From positions 1-49,992 of the forward strand of contig JBOFQB010000078.1 in assembly GCA_051660685.1 (NCBI GenBank): a stretch of DNA of 49,992 nt, in the 5' to 3' direction. Shown here in pieces: positions 8,362-17,626 of this stretch (within the stretch, counting starts at the first letter, position 1; the number at the start of each line of letters is the position of its first letter). The position numbers and the translations under genes are program-made. The notes beneath the pieces are model-generated. The model worked only from the letters and a program-made list of their open reading frames with translations. It was not told the DNA's origin and did not search any database. Source of the DNA: JAVBSX01 sp051660685. GTDB taxonomy: Bacteria > Planctomycetota > Planctomycetia > Pirellulales > Thermoguttaceae.

Positions 8362-9338
8362 GCATAAAAAAAGGTTCTCGCCGTTTTTCAACTGCTATGA
8401 TTATGTCCGGTTTCGCAGTATCGTTGTTGATGCTGTTTTTCAGCGGAATGTTGTTCCTGAATCCGGTTTTCGCGCAATCCGCCGTTCAAGTCGAAACATC
8501 ACGCGAAAAAGTGAATCCGCTTTTTGTCCCCGAAGAAGAGGAGTCGTTCACGTTTTTGGTTTTTGGCGACAAAGCGGCTGAACGGCATAAAGATCGTCAC
8601 ATCCTTCCCCGCGCTGTTGAAGACGCGAATCGTCTGCAACCAAGTTTCGTGATGAATGTCGGAGATATGGTGCAAGGTTATTGTGCGACTCCACAATGGA
8701 CAAAGGAAGCGCAACTGTTCAAGTCAATCATGGACCGCTTGGAATGTCCCTGGTTTCCAACAGCGGGCAATCATGATGTTCATTGGAACCCAAAAGGAGG
8801 GCAAATGGGGGGACATGATGCTGATTATGAGGCGGTGTTTGGTCCACTTTGGTATGCGTTTGAATATAAAAATTACTGGTTTATTGTTTTGTACACAGAT
8901 GAAGGTCATCCTGAAACCGGCGAAAAGAATTACGGCAAACCGGATTGTCAGATGATGAGCGATTCGCAGTTGAACTGGCTTAAAACCGTGTTGAAAAAGG
9001 CGGAAAACTCGTCCGGGATTTTTCTTTTTCAACATCATCCGCGTTGGTTCCGAGGAGGATATGGTGATGATTGGGACAAAGTTCATGCCGAATTGGTCAA
9101 AGTCGGAAATGTCAAAGCTGTTTTTGCCGGGCATTATCACCAAATGAGACATGAAACGCGGGACGGAATCGAGTATTATGTTTTGGCGACGACCGGGGGA
9201 GGACTGAGCGAGGAAGCACCTGAAAAAGGGTTGTTGCAGGAGTTTCATCATGTTTCGGTTCGCGGAAAACGACATCCCAAAATAACGGTCATCCCGGTTG
9301 GAACAACTCTGACATCCTCATTGATCCCTGTTGATTGA
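8358..9338 (+). CDS. Secreted calcineurin-like metallophosphoesterase
   Basis: Exported phosphoesterase. Residues 1-40 form a signal peptide (basic start, long hydrophobic core, ANPVFAQS-like cleavage region). Metal-ligand motifs follow in order: FGDKA, VGDMV, GNHDVHW, FQHHPRW and GHYHQ. In the first motif the usual GDxH reads GDKA, so the canonical histidine is replaced. The other ligands are intact. Length (326 aa) fits a single catalytic domain. It is coupled to the FmdB-like gene by an ATGA overlap. The substrate is unknown; related secreted enzymes act on phosphomonoesters or diesters. Confidence 0.88.
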   Translation: MSIKKGSRRFSTAMIMSGFAVSLLMLFFSGMLFLNPVFAQSAVQVETSREKVNPLFVPEEEESFTFLVFGDKAAERHKDRHILPRAVEDANRLQPSFVMNVGDMVQGYCATPQWTKEAQLFKSIMDRLECPWFPTAGNHDVHWNPKGGQMGGHDADYEAVFGPLWYAFEYKNYWFIVLYTDEGHPETGEKNYGKPDCQMMSDSQLNWLKTVLKKAENSSGIFLFQHHPRWFRGGYGDDWDKVHAELVKVGNVKAVFAGHYHQMRHETRDGIEYYVLATTGGGLSEEAPEKGLLQEFHHVSVRGKRHPKITVIPVGTTLTSSLIPVD

Positions 9339-9523
9339 TACTGTTTCCGATACTGTCCCTGAATACTGTCGTTGATCCCTGACCCGCAATTGATCGCCCT
9401 AATGATCCCCTTGTATTCGGACAGTGTTTGAAAAGTTTGTCAACGCGACAACCTGTTGTTATACGGCTTAAATCCCTGTCTTCTTTTCCCTCACCTCAAA
9501 TCCCCTTCCCTAATTCTCCAACA

Positions 9524-10489
9524 ATGAGCGATCTTAAAATTTTCTCTGGTCGAGCGAATCCGAACCTGACGAAAAAAATCTGTGATTATCTCGGAATTCA
9601 AAAAGGACAAATTTCTGTTGACAATTTCCCCGACGGAGAAACACATTGTAAAATAGAGCAGGATGTTCGCGGTCAGGACATTTTCGTCATTCAACCAACC
9701 TGTCCCCCCGTCAATGAGAATCTTATGGAACTCTTAATAATGATTGAGAGTTTCAAAAGAGCAAGTGCAGATCGTGTGACAGCGGTCATTCCTTATTTTG
9801 GGTATGCACGACAGGACCGCAAAGATGAAGGTCGGGTTCCGATTACGGCAAAACTGGTTGCCAATTTGATAACGCGGGCTGGAGCTGATCGGGTTTTGAC
9901 AATGGACCTTCATGCTGCTCAGATTCAAGGTTTTTTTGACATTCCTGTCGATCATTTGACTGCTGCACCTGTTCTGGATTCGTATTTTCTCAATTTGAAT
10001 TACACGAAAGAGCAAATCGTTGTTGTCAGTCCCGACGAAGGAAGTATCAAACGAGCTGCATCTCACGTTAAAACGATTGGGGGAGGACTTGCGATCATTG
10101 ACAAACGTCGGGTTGGTAATCATGTGGAACAGGCGAATTTGATTGGGGGACCGATTGACGGAAAGATTGCATTTTTGTTTGACGATATGATAAGTACAGC
10201 GGGGTCCATTTGCGGGGCTGCTCATTTGGTGAAGAATTTGGGGGCCGAAAAGGTTTTCCTTGCTGCAACACATGGAGTTTTGGCGGGACCGGCTGTTGAA
10301 AAACTGCGGGATTGCCCGGTTGAATCTATTGTTCTGACCGACACCATTCCGCTTGCATCTGACAAGACATTACCGAATATGACGGTTTTGAGTGTTGCCC
10401 CGCTCTTGGGAGAAGCGATTCGCCGTATTCATTGTCATGAATCGGTCAGTCGCCTTTTCCGCGAAATGCAACTTTGGTCGGGACGGTAA
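9524..10489 (+). CDS. prs: Ribose-phosphate pyrophosphokinase
   Basis: Makes PRPP from ribose 5-phosphate and ATP for nucleotide, His and Trp synthesis. The 321-aa product has the class I layout: FPDGE, YFGYARQDRK, DLHAAQIQGFF, VSPDEGSIKRA and the PRPP loop FLFDDMISTAGS. That loop usually reads DDMIDTAGT, so the middle Asp is Ser here. The frame opens at 9428, but the ATG at 9524 gives the family start MSDLKIFSGRANPNL. The preceding 40 bp are pyrimidine-rich with no Shine-Dalgarno. Confidence 0.94.
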   Translation: MSDLKIFSGRANPNLTKKICDYLGIQKGQISVDNFPDGETHCKIEQDVRGQDIFVIQPTCPPVNENLMELLIMIESFKRASADRVTAVIPYFGYARQDRKDEGRVPITAKLVANLITRAGADRVLTMDLHAAQIQGFFDIPVDHLTAAPVLDSYFLNLNYTKEQIVVVSPDEGSIKRAASHVKTIGGGLAIIDKRRVGNHVEQANLIGGPIDGKIAFLFDDMISTAGSICGAAHLVKNLGAEKVFLAATHGVLAGPAVEKLRDCPVESIVLTDTIPLASDKTLPNMTVLSVAPLLGEAIRRIHCHESVSRLFREMQLWSGR

Positions 10490-10538
10490 ACGAAAACGTC
10501 TGATTTTCAGACATGAGGTTGTAACTTGAGGTTTTTGA

Positions 10539-10568
10539 CGTTAGATTTCTGATGTTGAATTTCTAACG
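10539..10568 (+). other. Weak hairpin downstream of prs
   Basis: CGTTAGA (10539-10545) and TCTAACG (10562-10568) form a 7-bp stem around a 16-base loop, 50 bp past the prs stop. There is no T-run, so it is not a clear intrinsic terminator. Confidence 0.25.
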
Positions 10569-10713
10569 CCCGATTGTGACTTTTGTCTTGAAGAAAAAGG
10601 AAAAAACCTGATTGAACCAAGATGTTCAGATTGGTTTTATGATGCGACATGGAATAGAATTACCTCGAATAGAACATTTCAACGATTAACGGACAGTGAG
10701 CACAACAACAGAG

Positions 10714-11139
10714 ATGACCTTTGAGCCGAAAATTATTGCATTTGTCTGCAACTGGTGTACCTATTTGGGAGCCGATCTTGCAGGAACCAGTCGGTTGGAA
10801 TATCCGACGAACATACGGATTATACGACTTCCTTGTACAGGACGGATTGATTTTCAGCTGATTGTCAAAGCGTTTGAATCAGGCGCAGATGCCGTTCTTG
10901 TAAGTGGTTGTCATCCCGGAGATTGTCATTATACAAGCGGTAATTTTCATGCAAGAAGACGTTGGATTCTTTTCCGTGAACTGCTTGATTCGTTAGGGAT
11001 TGACACGGATCGGATTCATTTTTCTTGGATTAGTGCAGCTGAAGGAGCCAAGTTTCAAAAGTTTGTAACGGAGATCGTTGAAAAAACGCAGAAAATGGGT
11101 CCCTATGAAGCATTGAAAAAGATTGGATTTGGATCATAA
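10714..11139 (+). CDS. MvhD/FlpD-like hydrogenase or heterodisulfide-reductase iron-sulfur subunit
   Basis: Small [2Fe-2S] electron-transfer subunit of the MvhD family, which links hydrogenases or NAD(P)H-oxidising flavoproteins to heterodisulfide reductase (HdrA). Diagnostic motifs: CNWCTYLGADLAGTSR at the N-terminus, IRLPCTGRID, and VSGCHPGDCHY with its cysteine pair. An in-frame GTG at 10696 would add six residues. The ATG at 10714 gives MTFEPKIIAFVCNWC, which matches the family start. No hdrA or hydrogenase gene is adjacent. The FlxA/HydG-like flavoprotein at 2662-3507 is a plausible functional partner. Confidence 0.9.
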   Translation: MTFEPKIIAFVCNWCTYLGADLAGTSRLEYPTNIRIIRLPCTGRIDFQLIVKAFESGADAVLVSGCHPGDCHYTSGNFHARRRWILFRELLDSLGIDTDRIHFSWISAAEGAKFQKFVTEIVEKTQKMGPYEALKKIGFGS

Positions 11140-11212
11140 GAGTAAAAGGACATGGAAGTAGAAGACGAGACATACGACACAATCGAATGAAACTGTAGGG
11201 GTCATACCAAAA

Positions 11213-14200
11213 ATGAAAAATCTGCTTCGTTGGGTCATCTCCAATTCGCCCGCAATGAACACTCTTATGGTTGCGATCTTTGTGGTCGGCTCCATGAGTT
11301 TCTACTTCATGCATCGTGAAATTTTTCCCGAATTTCAGCTCGAAATCATCGTCGTTACTGTCCCCTTTCCCGGCGCAAGTCCTGAAGAGGTCGAAGAAGG
11401 TATCTGCCAAAAAATTGAGGAAAATGTTCAAGGAATCAGCGGAATCAAAAAACTCTATTCCGTCGCTAATGAAGGAATGGGGGCCGTTATTCTTGAAATG
11501 GAAAGCGGCGTTGATGTTCAACGAGCATTCAATGAGGTCAGGAATGAAGTGGATCGGATTCCCAGTTTCCCGGTTTTAGCGGAAAACAAAACGGTTCAAC
11601 AGATAACAATTCGGGCTCCTGCTATTTATTTGGCGGTTCTTGCACCTGAAGAAGAGACGGCGGACACGGAAAAACAGTTGCGAACGGTTGCCGAGTCAAT
11701 CAGGGAGCATTTACTTCGATCCAAGTCGATCAACAATGTGGAGATTCTGGGTGCTCGGAATTACCAAATTGACGTTGAGATTTCAGAAAGTACCTTACGG
11801 AAGTACAATTTGACACTTGCTGATGTTGCGAATCGTTTACGACAACGGAACATTGAGATGCCGGGCGGAACAATGCGGACGGAATCTCAGGAGATTTTGA
11901 TTCGGAGCAAGAACAAAGGTTTTATTGGCGAGGAGATCGAGCGGATTCCGTTGTTGACGACTTCAAGCGGGGGTGTATTAACGGTTGGAGAAATCGGGAC
12001 GGTTCGGGACGAATTTACGGATGAAACGGCAATCAGCCGAATCAACGGAAAACCGGGTTTGATTGTTTCGATCAACAAAACGCCGAAAGAGGATTTGATT
12101 GCAATTACGGACGAAGTGAAAAATTTTGCGGTCAATGTTGCCCCAGAATTACTCCCCCCGGGTTATACCGTTGAGCCGTTTTCGGACAATTCAACCTTTG
12201 TCCGAGACCGTTTGAACCTGCTCATTCGAAATGGTTGGCAGGGAATGCTTCTTGTTTTTCTCCTGCTCGCTCTGTTTTTGGATTTGAAACTCGCTTTTTG
12301 GGTTGCAATGGGGGTTCCAATCTCCGTTCTCGGGGGAGGAATCATTCTCTATGGAATTGGGACCACAATGAACATGCTCTCGATGTTCGCGTTCATCATG
12401 GTTCTTGGCATTTTGGTCGATGATGCAATTATCGTCGGGGAGAACATTTATCATCATCGATTGTTGGGGAAAGACCTTTTTACGGCTGCTGTTGACGGAA
12501 CGTATGAGGTTGCAGCATCTGTTGTTTCTGCCGTTTTGACAACAGTGATTGCGTTTATCCCGATTCTCTTCGTTCCCGGAATTATGGGCAAATTCTTCGC
12601 CGTTATTCCAGTCGCCGTTATTGTTTTGCTCCTTTTTTCCCTTTTTGAGTGTCTGTTCATTCTTCCCGTTCACCTCGCTCATCAATCCCATGATTATCAC
12701 CTGCTCGCTAAAGTTCGGCGTATGCCCGGAGTTTTTCGGTTCACGCTCGGTTATCCCATTTTGTTCATTGGATTGACGATTCATTTCTTCACTTATCCTT
12801 TCAAACGCCTTTTACAGGAATGGAAACATGTCAACCGTTTTGCCGACAAAATACTCCACTTGTTCATTCATTATGTGTATGAACCGCTTGTTCGATTGAC
12901 GTTGAGATACCCGGCGATTTTGGTCACAACCTGTATTACCGTTCTGCTCCTTTTTGCGGGGGGATATGAAGGAGGATTGATTAAATTCACGTTGTTCCCC
13001 AAAACAGATGCGCCCGCGATTGTTGCTGATCTTGCGTATCCTGACGGAACTCCGGCAAGTATCACGGAAGAGACAACGATGAAGCTCGAAAGGGCGATTC
13101 GTGATGTCAATGAGGATTACATTCGTGAAACGGGCAAACCGGTTATAAAGATGATCCAAACGGCAATCGGCAATGTCAGTGCAGCATCACGCCGGGTCGG
13201 AAATGAACGCTCAGACGGGAGTCATCGAGGTAAGGTTTTGGCCGAAATGGTCGATACAACCGAACGGACAGTCCCGAGTATGGAGGTTTTGAACCGTTGG
13301 AGAGAGAAAGCGGGGGAATTTCCGGGCGTTGAAGCTCTTGTCTTTGGAAGTGACCATAAAGAACCGGGCGGAAAAATGTTCGAGGTCAAACTCCTGATCC
13401 CCAAAGAGAAAATGCCCGTTCTCGAAGAGGTGATTGACATTGTTCAGAAAAAACTGGCGACGTACAAAGGGGTTTTTGACATTTCAACGAATCTCAGTCC
13501 GGGGAAATGGGAATTTCAGACGAAAATCAAACCGCGAGCTGTTTCGCTTGGGATTACAGATGCTCGATTGGGGGACATGTTGCGGGATGCTTTTTACGGT
13601 AATGAGGTGATGAGACTTCAACGCGGACGACATGAAGTCAAACTTATGGTCCGTTATCCAAGAGAAGAACGGGACTCAATCGGCTCTTTTGAGGACATTC
13701 GGTATCGATTGGGGGATTCCGAACTTCCGATTTCCGAATTGGCGGAAATCAATGTGCAACGGGGTTATTCGCAAATCAATCGTTCCTCACAAAAACGGTC
13801 AATCACCATTTCGGCGGATGTTGACCCGACGCTTGCGAATGCAACCGAGATTGTTGCCGACATGAAAAACAATTTTCTTCCCTATCTGCTTTACGGAAAA
13901 GGGGACCCCGAACAAGGTTCAGACGATTTCCGGGTTGTCCATGATCCGCAATATTCGGATATCGAGGTCAGTTGGGAAGGTCAACAAGAGCAAATGACCG
14001 AATCAATCGACGGTTTGACGGTCGGTTTCAGCATTGCAATCGTCGCCATTTTCGTTCTGCTGACGCTCGAATTCAAGTCTTATCTTCAACCGGCAATTAT
14101 TATGGCAATCATTCCATTCAGCATACTAGGTGCTGTTCTGGGACATGCCGTCATGAGAATGGAAGTGACCCTGTTAAGTCTCTTCGGAATGGTTGCCCTG

Positions 14201-14512
14201 ATCGGGGTCGTCATTAACGACTCTATTGTTCTGATTGACTATATCAATCGGACCCTTGAAAAACATCCCAATCTGCCGATTAAGGACGTTTTGATCCGAA
14301 GTGGTCGTCGTCGATTGCGTCCGGTCATGCTGACGACGTTGACGACGGTTGCCGGTTTGACCCCTTTGATCCTCGAAAAGTCGTTTCAGGCCCAATTTTT
14401 GATTCCTATGGCGGTCAGTCTCTGTTTCGGACTCATTGCGTCGACTTCACTCGTCCTTGTTATGGTCCCAACCCTTTATTATCTTTACTATTACACCTTT
14501 ATTAAGGATTAA
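11213..14512 (+). CDS. RND-family efflux transporter permease (AcrB/MdtB-like)
   Basis: Inner-membrane proton-driven drug or metabolite pump of 1099 residues. The standard RND layout is present: TM1 at the start, a periplasmic porter domain opening with REIFPEFQLEIIVVTVPFPGASPEEVEE, and TM2-6 with the proton-relay motif GILVDDAIIVGENIYHH. A second porter domain follows, then TM8-12 with LIGVVINDSIVLIDYINR. The stretch about 490-560 between the two halves is longer than in AcrB. The membrane-fusion and TolC-type partners normally encoded alongside are missing. The hotdog thioesterase gene begins 5 bp after its stop. Confidence 0.95.
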   Translation: MKNLLRWVISNSPAMNTLMVAIFVVGSMSFYFMHREIFPEFQLEIIVVTVPFPGASPEEVEEGICQKIEENVQGISGIKKLYSVANEGMGAVILEMESGVDVQRAFNEVRNEVDRIPSFPVLAENKTVQQITIRAPAIYLAVLAPEEETADTEKQLRTVAESIREHLLRSKSINNVEILGARNYQIDVEISESTLRKYNLTLADVANRLRQRNIEMPGGTMRTESQEILIRSKNKGFIGEEIERIPLLTTSSGGVLTVGEIGTVRDEFTDETAISRINGKPGLIVSINKTPKEDLIAITDEVKNFAVNVAPELLPPGYTVEPFSDNSTFVRDRLNLLIRNGWQGMLLVFLLLALFLDLKLAFWVAMGVPISVLGGGIILYGIGTTMNMLSMFAFIMVLGILVDDAIIVGENIYHHRLLGKDLFTAAVDGTYEVAASVVSAVLTTVIAFIPILFVPGIMGKFFAVIPVAVIVLLLFSLFECLFILPVHLAHQSHDYHLLAKVRRMPGVFRFTLGYPILFIGLTIHFFTYPFKRLLQEWKHVNRFADKILHLFIHYVYEPLVRLTLRYPAILVTTCITVLLLFAGGYEGGLIKFTLFPKTDAPAIVADLAYPDGTPASITEETTMKLERAIRDVNEDYIRETGKPVIKMIQTAIGNVSAASRRVGNERSDGSHRGKVLAEMVDTTERTVPSMEVLNRWREKAGEFPGVEALVFGSDHKEPGGKMFEVKLLIPKEKMPVLEEVIDIVQKKLATYKGVFDISTNLSPGKWEFQTKIKPRAVSLGITDARLGDMLRDAFYGNEVMRLQRGRHEVKLMVRYPREERDSIGSFEDIRYRLGDSELPISELAEINVQRGYSQINRSSQKRSITISADVDPTLANATEIVADMKNNFLPYLLYGKGDPEQGSDDFRVVHDPQYSDIEVSWEGQQEQMTESIDGLTVGFSIAIVAIFVLLTLEFKSYLQPAIIMAIIPFSILGAVLGHAVMRMEVTLLSLFGMVALIGVVINDSIVLIDYINRTLEKHPNLPIKDVLIRSGRRRLRPVMLTTLTTVAGLTPLILEKSFQAQFLIPMAVSLCFGLIASTSLVLVMVPTLYYLYYYTFIKD

Positions 14513-14517
14513 GGTTT

Positions 14518-14919
14518 ATGTCGGATATAACATATCAGGAACGAATTCGGGAGAAATTTCGCGCGGACCGTTTTGCGGTGCTGCTTGGAATCGAAATGAT
14601 TGATTTTTCGCCCGGTTATGCCAAAACACAGTTGAAAATCACCGAACAACATTTCAACGCCGTTAACATTGTTCAAGGAGGAGTTCTCTTTACATTGGCG
14701 GACTTCACCTTTGCGGTTGCAGCCAATTGCGGGGAAACGACCGAAGTCGGGATTGAAACGCAGATGTCGTTTTTGAAACCGGGCCGATCTGGGATGCTTT
14801 TTGCAGAAGGTCGGGAAATTTCAAGGTCCAGAACGCTTGCTTGTTATGACATCGACGTAACCGATGATGAGGGGGCGTTGATTGCCAAGTTTCATGGTCG
14901 TTCTTATATTTTGCGTTAA
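14518..14919 (+). CDS. PaaI-family hotdog thioesterase
   Basis: A 133-aa single hotdog-fold acyl-CoA thioesterase. The central helix NIVQGGVLFTLADFTFAVAAN carries the Gly-Gly and Asp positions typical of PaaI/YbgC-like enzymes (the D of LAD is the usual catalytic acid). The C-terminal strand pattern SFLKPGRSGMLFAEG...YDIDV also fits. It follows the RND gene by 5 bp and is probably co-transcribed. What the pairing means is unclear: detoxification of a CoA ester or lipid remodelling are both possible. Confidence 0.88.
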   Translation: MSDITYQERIREKFRADRFAVLLGIEMIDFSPGYAKTQLKITEQHFNAVNIVQGGVLFTLADFTFAVAANCGETTEVGIETQMSFLKPGRSGMLFAEGREISRSRTLACYDIDVTDDEGALIAKFHGRSYILR

Positions 14920-14955
14920 ATCGGCGATTTTTCGTTGAATCTTCAGGGACGCCGA

Positions 14956-17091
14956 TTATTCAGGAGAATCAAGAAGATGCGGCTTTTCGACCGTCTCCTG
15001 CTTTTTTGTGTTGCGAGCGTCGTAAAGGACGAAACCGAGATTTTCGTAAAGAACCGGCAATTTTAATGCGGGGTACTTGTTGCAGAGAACGAAATCGAAT
15101 TGGTATTTTTCACGCAGTTCCTGAAACTGTTCGGGGTTATACCGTTCCAACATCGAGGACAACGGAAAATCACGTCGAACCGGTTCATTATCGGGTCGAA
15201 AAGTGAACAGTTCTTCGACCGTGTTGTACCAGTTGACAATTCCGGCTGCATCTTGGGGAATCTCCTTCCAATTGGCGACTTCGGGTCGATTTGTCTTCCA
15301 TTTGAACGATGTTGTTTCTCTTGGTGTCAAAAAACGGGCATTTTGCGGAATCCCATTTGTCGGATCGTTCATCCAATTGCAGACATCTTCCCACAAAAAG
15401 GCATTTCGGGACGATCCCTCGTTTCTTGGATAAGCAAATCGGGTCCTCGATTCGGCAAGTTGCACAACCTGTTGTGAGGGTCCCCAAATGACAATCGTTA
15501 AAAGCAAGGAAAGGAGCAACAGAAAGGGGATCGAACTCCCTTTTGGTCCGCTCTTTTTCAATGTCTCTTGTCCGCGAAGAAGGACGAAGAGAACGACAAA
15601 ACCGGCGATCAGGGTCAGACCCCAAGGAATCGACGGATCAGGAGGAGGAAACCAAGTGAAAAACAAAAGTCCGAAAATCAACCAGTCCAGAAAAAGGAAA
15701 ACGGCAAAACCGGCCCCAAAAATGAGCGCAAACGATTTGATGAGCCGTTTTGAAGATTCCGTATCTTGGACAGAAGTGAGATATGGACAATCGTTTCCCG
15801 ATTGGGATTCTGCTTTTGCCAATTGAGATTCTTCTTTTGCCGGTTGCAACACTTCGTGTTTTGGTTGGAACTTCACTTTTTCGCGTTTTAATCTCTCTTG
15901 TGCCGGTTGTGACTCGAACAGGGTCAGGTAAAGCAAGGTTGTTGCAAAGAGAGAAAAGGCGAGCGGAACGGCAATGTCAGACATACGAAACCAGTAAAAG
16001 CGGAGCAGATCGGCTGCAAGAAAGGGCCGATTGGAAAACATCCAATCAATTGCGAAACCGATTCCGGCAAGGATGAGGGTCCCGATTACGAATTGGTTCA
16101 ACAGAGAGAATCGGGTTCGCCGTTCAGGGAAATCGTCGGAATCCGATTCTAATTTCAGTCCGTTCAAACGGTTCAATCCGTTTGAGTCGTTCGATTTGTT
16201 TAAGTCCTTCAAACGGTTCTGAAAGGGTCGGAAACAGTAGAAGTAGAAGAGACTTAGGGTCGACCAAAGGAGGATGAGGACGCCAAAACGGAGACGAAAG
16301 GTCCAGGGAAAGGCGGACGGAACGAGATGATGTGCTAAGCGTTCATAGACATAGACCCAATGTGCTTGAGAAATGGTTTCGTGGGGAGTGCCGTAATCGA
16401 GGAGGAGGGCGGGAATTAACCCGGGAAGGGACAGAAGACCGCCGAGTAGGAGAAACGGCAACATGGGAACGAACGCGGTCCGATTTTTTGGGGCTTGCAA
16501 GAACCAGATGAAGAGGGCAATGAGGACGGACCAACCGCCAATGAGGACGTGAAAAGCGGCGGATGCTCCGAAAAGGGGCCAAACCCGTTTCCATTGTTGA
16601 CGAATCAGGGCTTCAAGACCGAGCAGGAAGAAGGGAAAGGCAAAGCCTTTTCCCTCAACACCGCCAATGATCCATTCTCCTGACATTTGAAAAACGTCAA
16701 GATAATGCAAAAGACCTGCAACACTAAGGAGAGAGAAGAAGGGGCAAGGGACAAAAGCCCAACTCAAACGTCGCCAACTCCAAGCGAACAAGGCCCAGAT
16801 GATGATTCGACCGGACCAAGCAAAGAGGGTTGGGTTTAGGAACAGGGAAAACCAACCGAATGTTGCGAAGAAGAACCAATGAGCGTCTTTGGAATCGAGA
16901 AAAGCGTCCCCCGAACACCAGCTCGGATTCCAGAAGTGAATCGCTTTGCCAAGATAATAGGCTTCATTAACATCGGGAACGGGCCAAGCTCCGTAAAACC
17001 AGAGTATTGCGAATAGGCCCGAGAATTCCAACAGATAGAGTCGGAAGGATGAATTATTTTGATTGGCCGTTTGGTCCATTATTGTAGTCAA
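14956..17091 (-). CDS. Large polytopic membrane protein (possibly DUF6798 type) with repetitive cytoplasmic inserts
   Basis: A 711-aa protein with about 10-12 hydrophobic segments and a hydrophilic C-terminal part (about 575-711). The overall plan resembles membrane glycosyltransferase-like or DUF6798 proteins (EGKGFAFPFFLLGLEAL near 146-162 is a recognisable block), but the function is unknown. Two inserts stand out: residues about 293-320 (LNKSNDSNGLNRLNGLKLE) and about 394-433 (PAQERLKREKVKFQPKHEV then QPAKEESQLAKAESQ). Both are short degenerate repeats between TM segments. MTTIM offers a second start at 17079. Convergent with the hotdog gene. Confidence 0.75.
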   Translation of the reverse strand: MTTIMDQTANQNNSSFRLYLLEFSGLFAILWFYGAWPVPDVNEAYYLGKAIHFWNPSWCSGDAFLDSKDAHWFFFATFGWFSLFLNPTLFAWSGRIIIWALFAWSWRRLSWAFVPCPFFSLLSVAGLLHYLDVFQMSGEWIIGGVEGKGFAFPFFLLGLEALIRQQWKRVWPLFGASAAFHVLIGGWSVLIALFIWFLQAPKNRTAFVPMLPFLLLGGLLSLPGLIPALLLDYGTPHETISQAHWVYVYERLAHHLVPSAFPWTFRLRFGVLILLWSTLSLFYFYCFRPFQNRLKDLNKSNDSNGLNRLNGLKLESDSDDFPERRTRFSLLNQFVIGTLILAGIGFAIDWMFSNRPFLAADLLRFYWFRMSDIAVPLAFSLFATTLLYLTLFESQPAQERLKREKVKFQPKHEVLQPAKEESQLAKAESQSGNDCPYLTSVQDTESSKRLIKSFALIFGAGFAVFLFLDWLIFGLLFFTWFPPPDPSIPWGLTLIAGFVVLFVLLRGQETLKKSGPKGSSIPFLLLLSLLLTIVIWGPSQQVVQLAESRTRFAYPRNEGSSRNAFLWEDVCNWMNDPTNGIPQNARFLTPRETTSFKWKTNRPEVANWKEIPQDAAGIVNWYNTVEELFTFRPDNEPVRRDFPLSSMLERYNPEQFQELREKYQFDFVLCNKYPALKLPVLYENLGFVLYDARNTKKQETVEKPHLLDSPE

Positions 17092-17188
17092 CGCTGAAAA
17101 ATGATAAACTTGACCCTTTCGATTGTATAAGAATTACAGGTAAAGTAAAGTTCCGACGACACTTGTATTTTTTGAGGATTTCTCTTTT

Positions 17189-17455
17189 ATGAGTTCAGTA
17201 ATCATGTTTGACACTTATGTTGGGAAAGATGGATGTCTCAGCGATCCATTTCCTTTACCATTTCGAGACCGAGACGTCAGAGTGATGTTGCAAATTCCTG
17301 AATCAGCACATCCAACTGCAATCCTTCCAAATGGTAAAACCGCTGTTGAGGACTTTCTGGACACTTGTACTGGATTGGTTCGGGAAATGAACGACGAAGA
17401 GGTTGAGGTCGAACGACTTGCGTATCTCAGGGAAAAACGCAAGAACCATCTGTAG
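17189..17455 (+). CDS. Small protein, possible orphan antitoxin-like
   Basis: An 88-aa soluble acidic protein. A GAGG 12 bases before the ATG supports translation, and a second ATG lies five codons in. The first half (VGKDGCLSDPFPLPFRDRDVRVML) has the short beta-strand pattern of AbrB/AF2212-like antitoxin N-termini. The second half is helical and charged (EDFLDTCTGLVREMNDEEVEVERLAYLREKR). No toxin-like ORF of adequate length follows in the 170 bp before the next gene. The family is not recognised with confidence. Confidence 0.55.
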   Translation: MSSVIMFDTYVGKDGCLSDPFPLPFRDRDVRVMLQIPESAHPTAILPNGKTAVEDFLDTCTGLVREMNDEEVEVERLAYLREKRKNHL

Positions 17456-17626
17456 AAAAGTGAATTGAAATACACTACAATAGGTGATGATGCGATGAAA
17501 TACTGCTAATGAAAAAGAAACGTTGCAATGAAAATCTGGGATTGCGGCGAGAAAAAGACACTTTAATTTAATCCCTTTATACTGTTCTTAACGGATTCCT
17601 CCCTATTTTAATCAAATTTAATCAAA

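Noticed and set aside
17456..17626. Toxin partner for the antitoxin-like 88-aa gene
   Set aside because: No ORF of plausible length with a start lies in these 170 bp. The stretch holds AT-rich DNA and a candidate -10 for the next gene.
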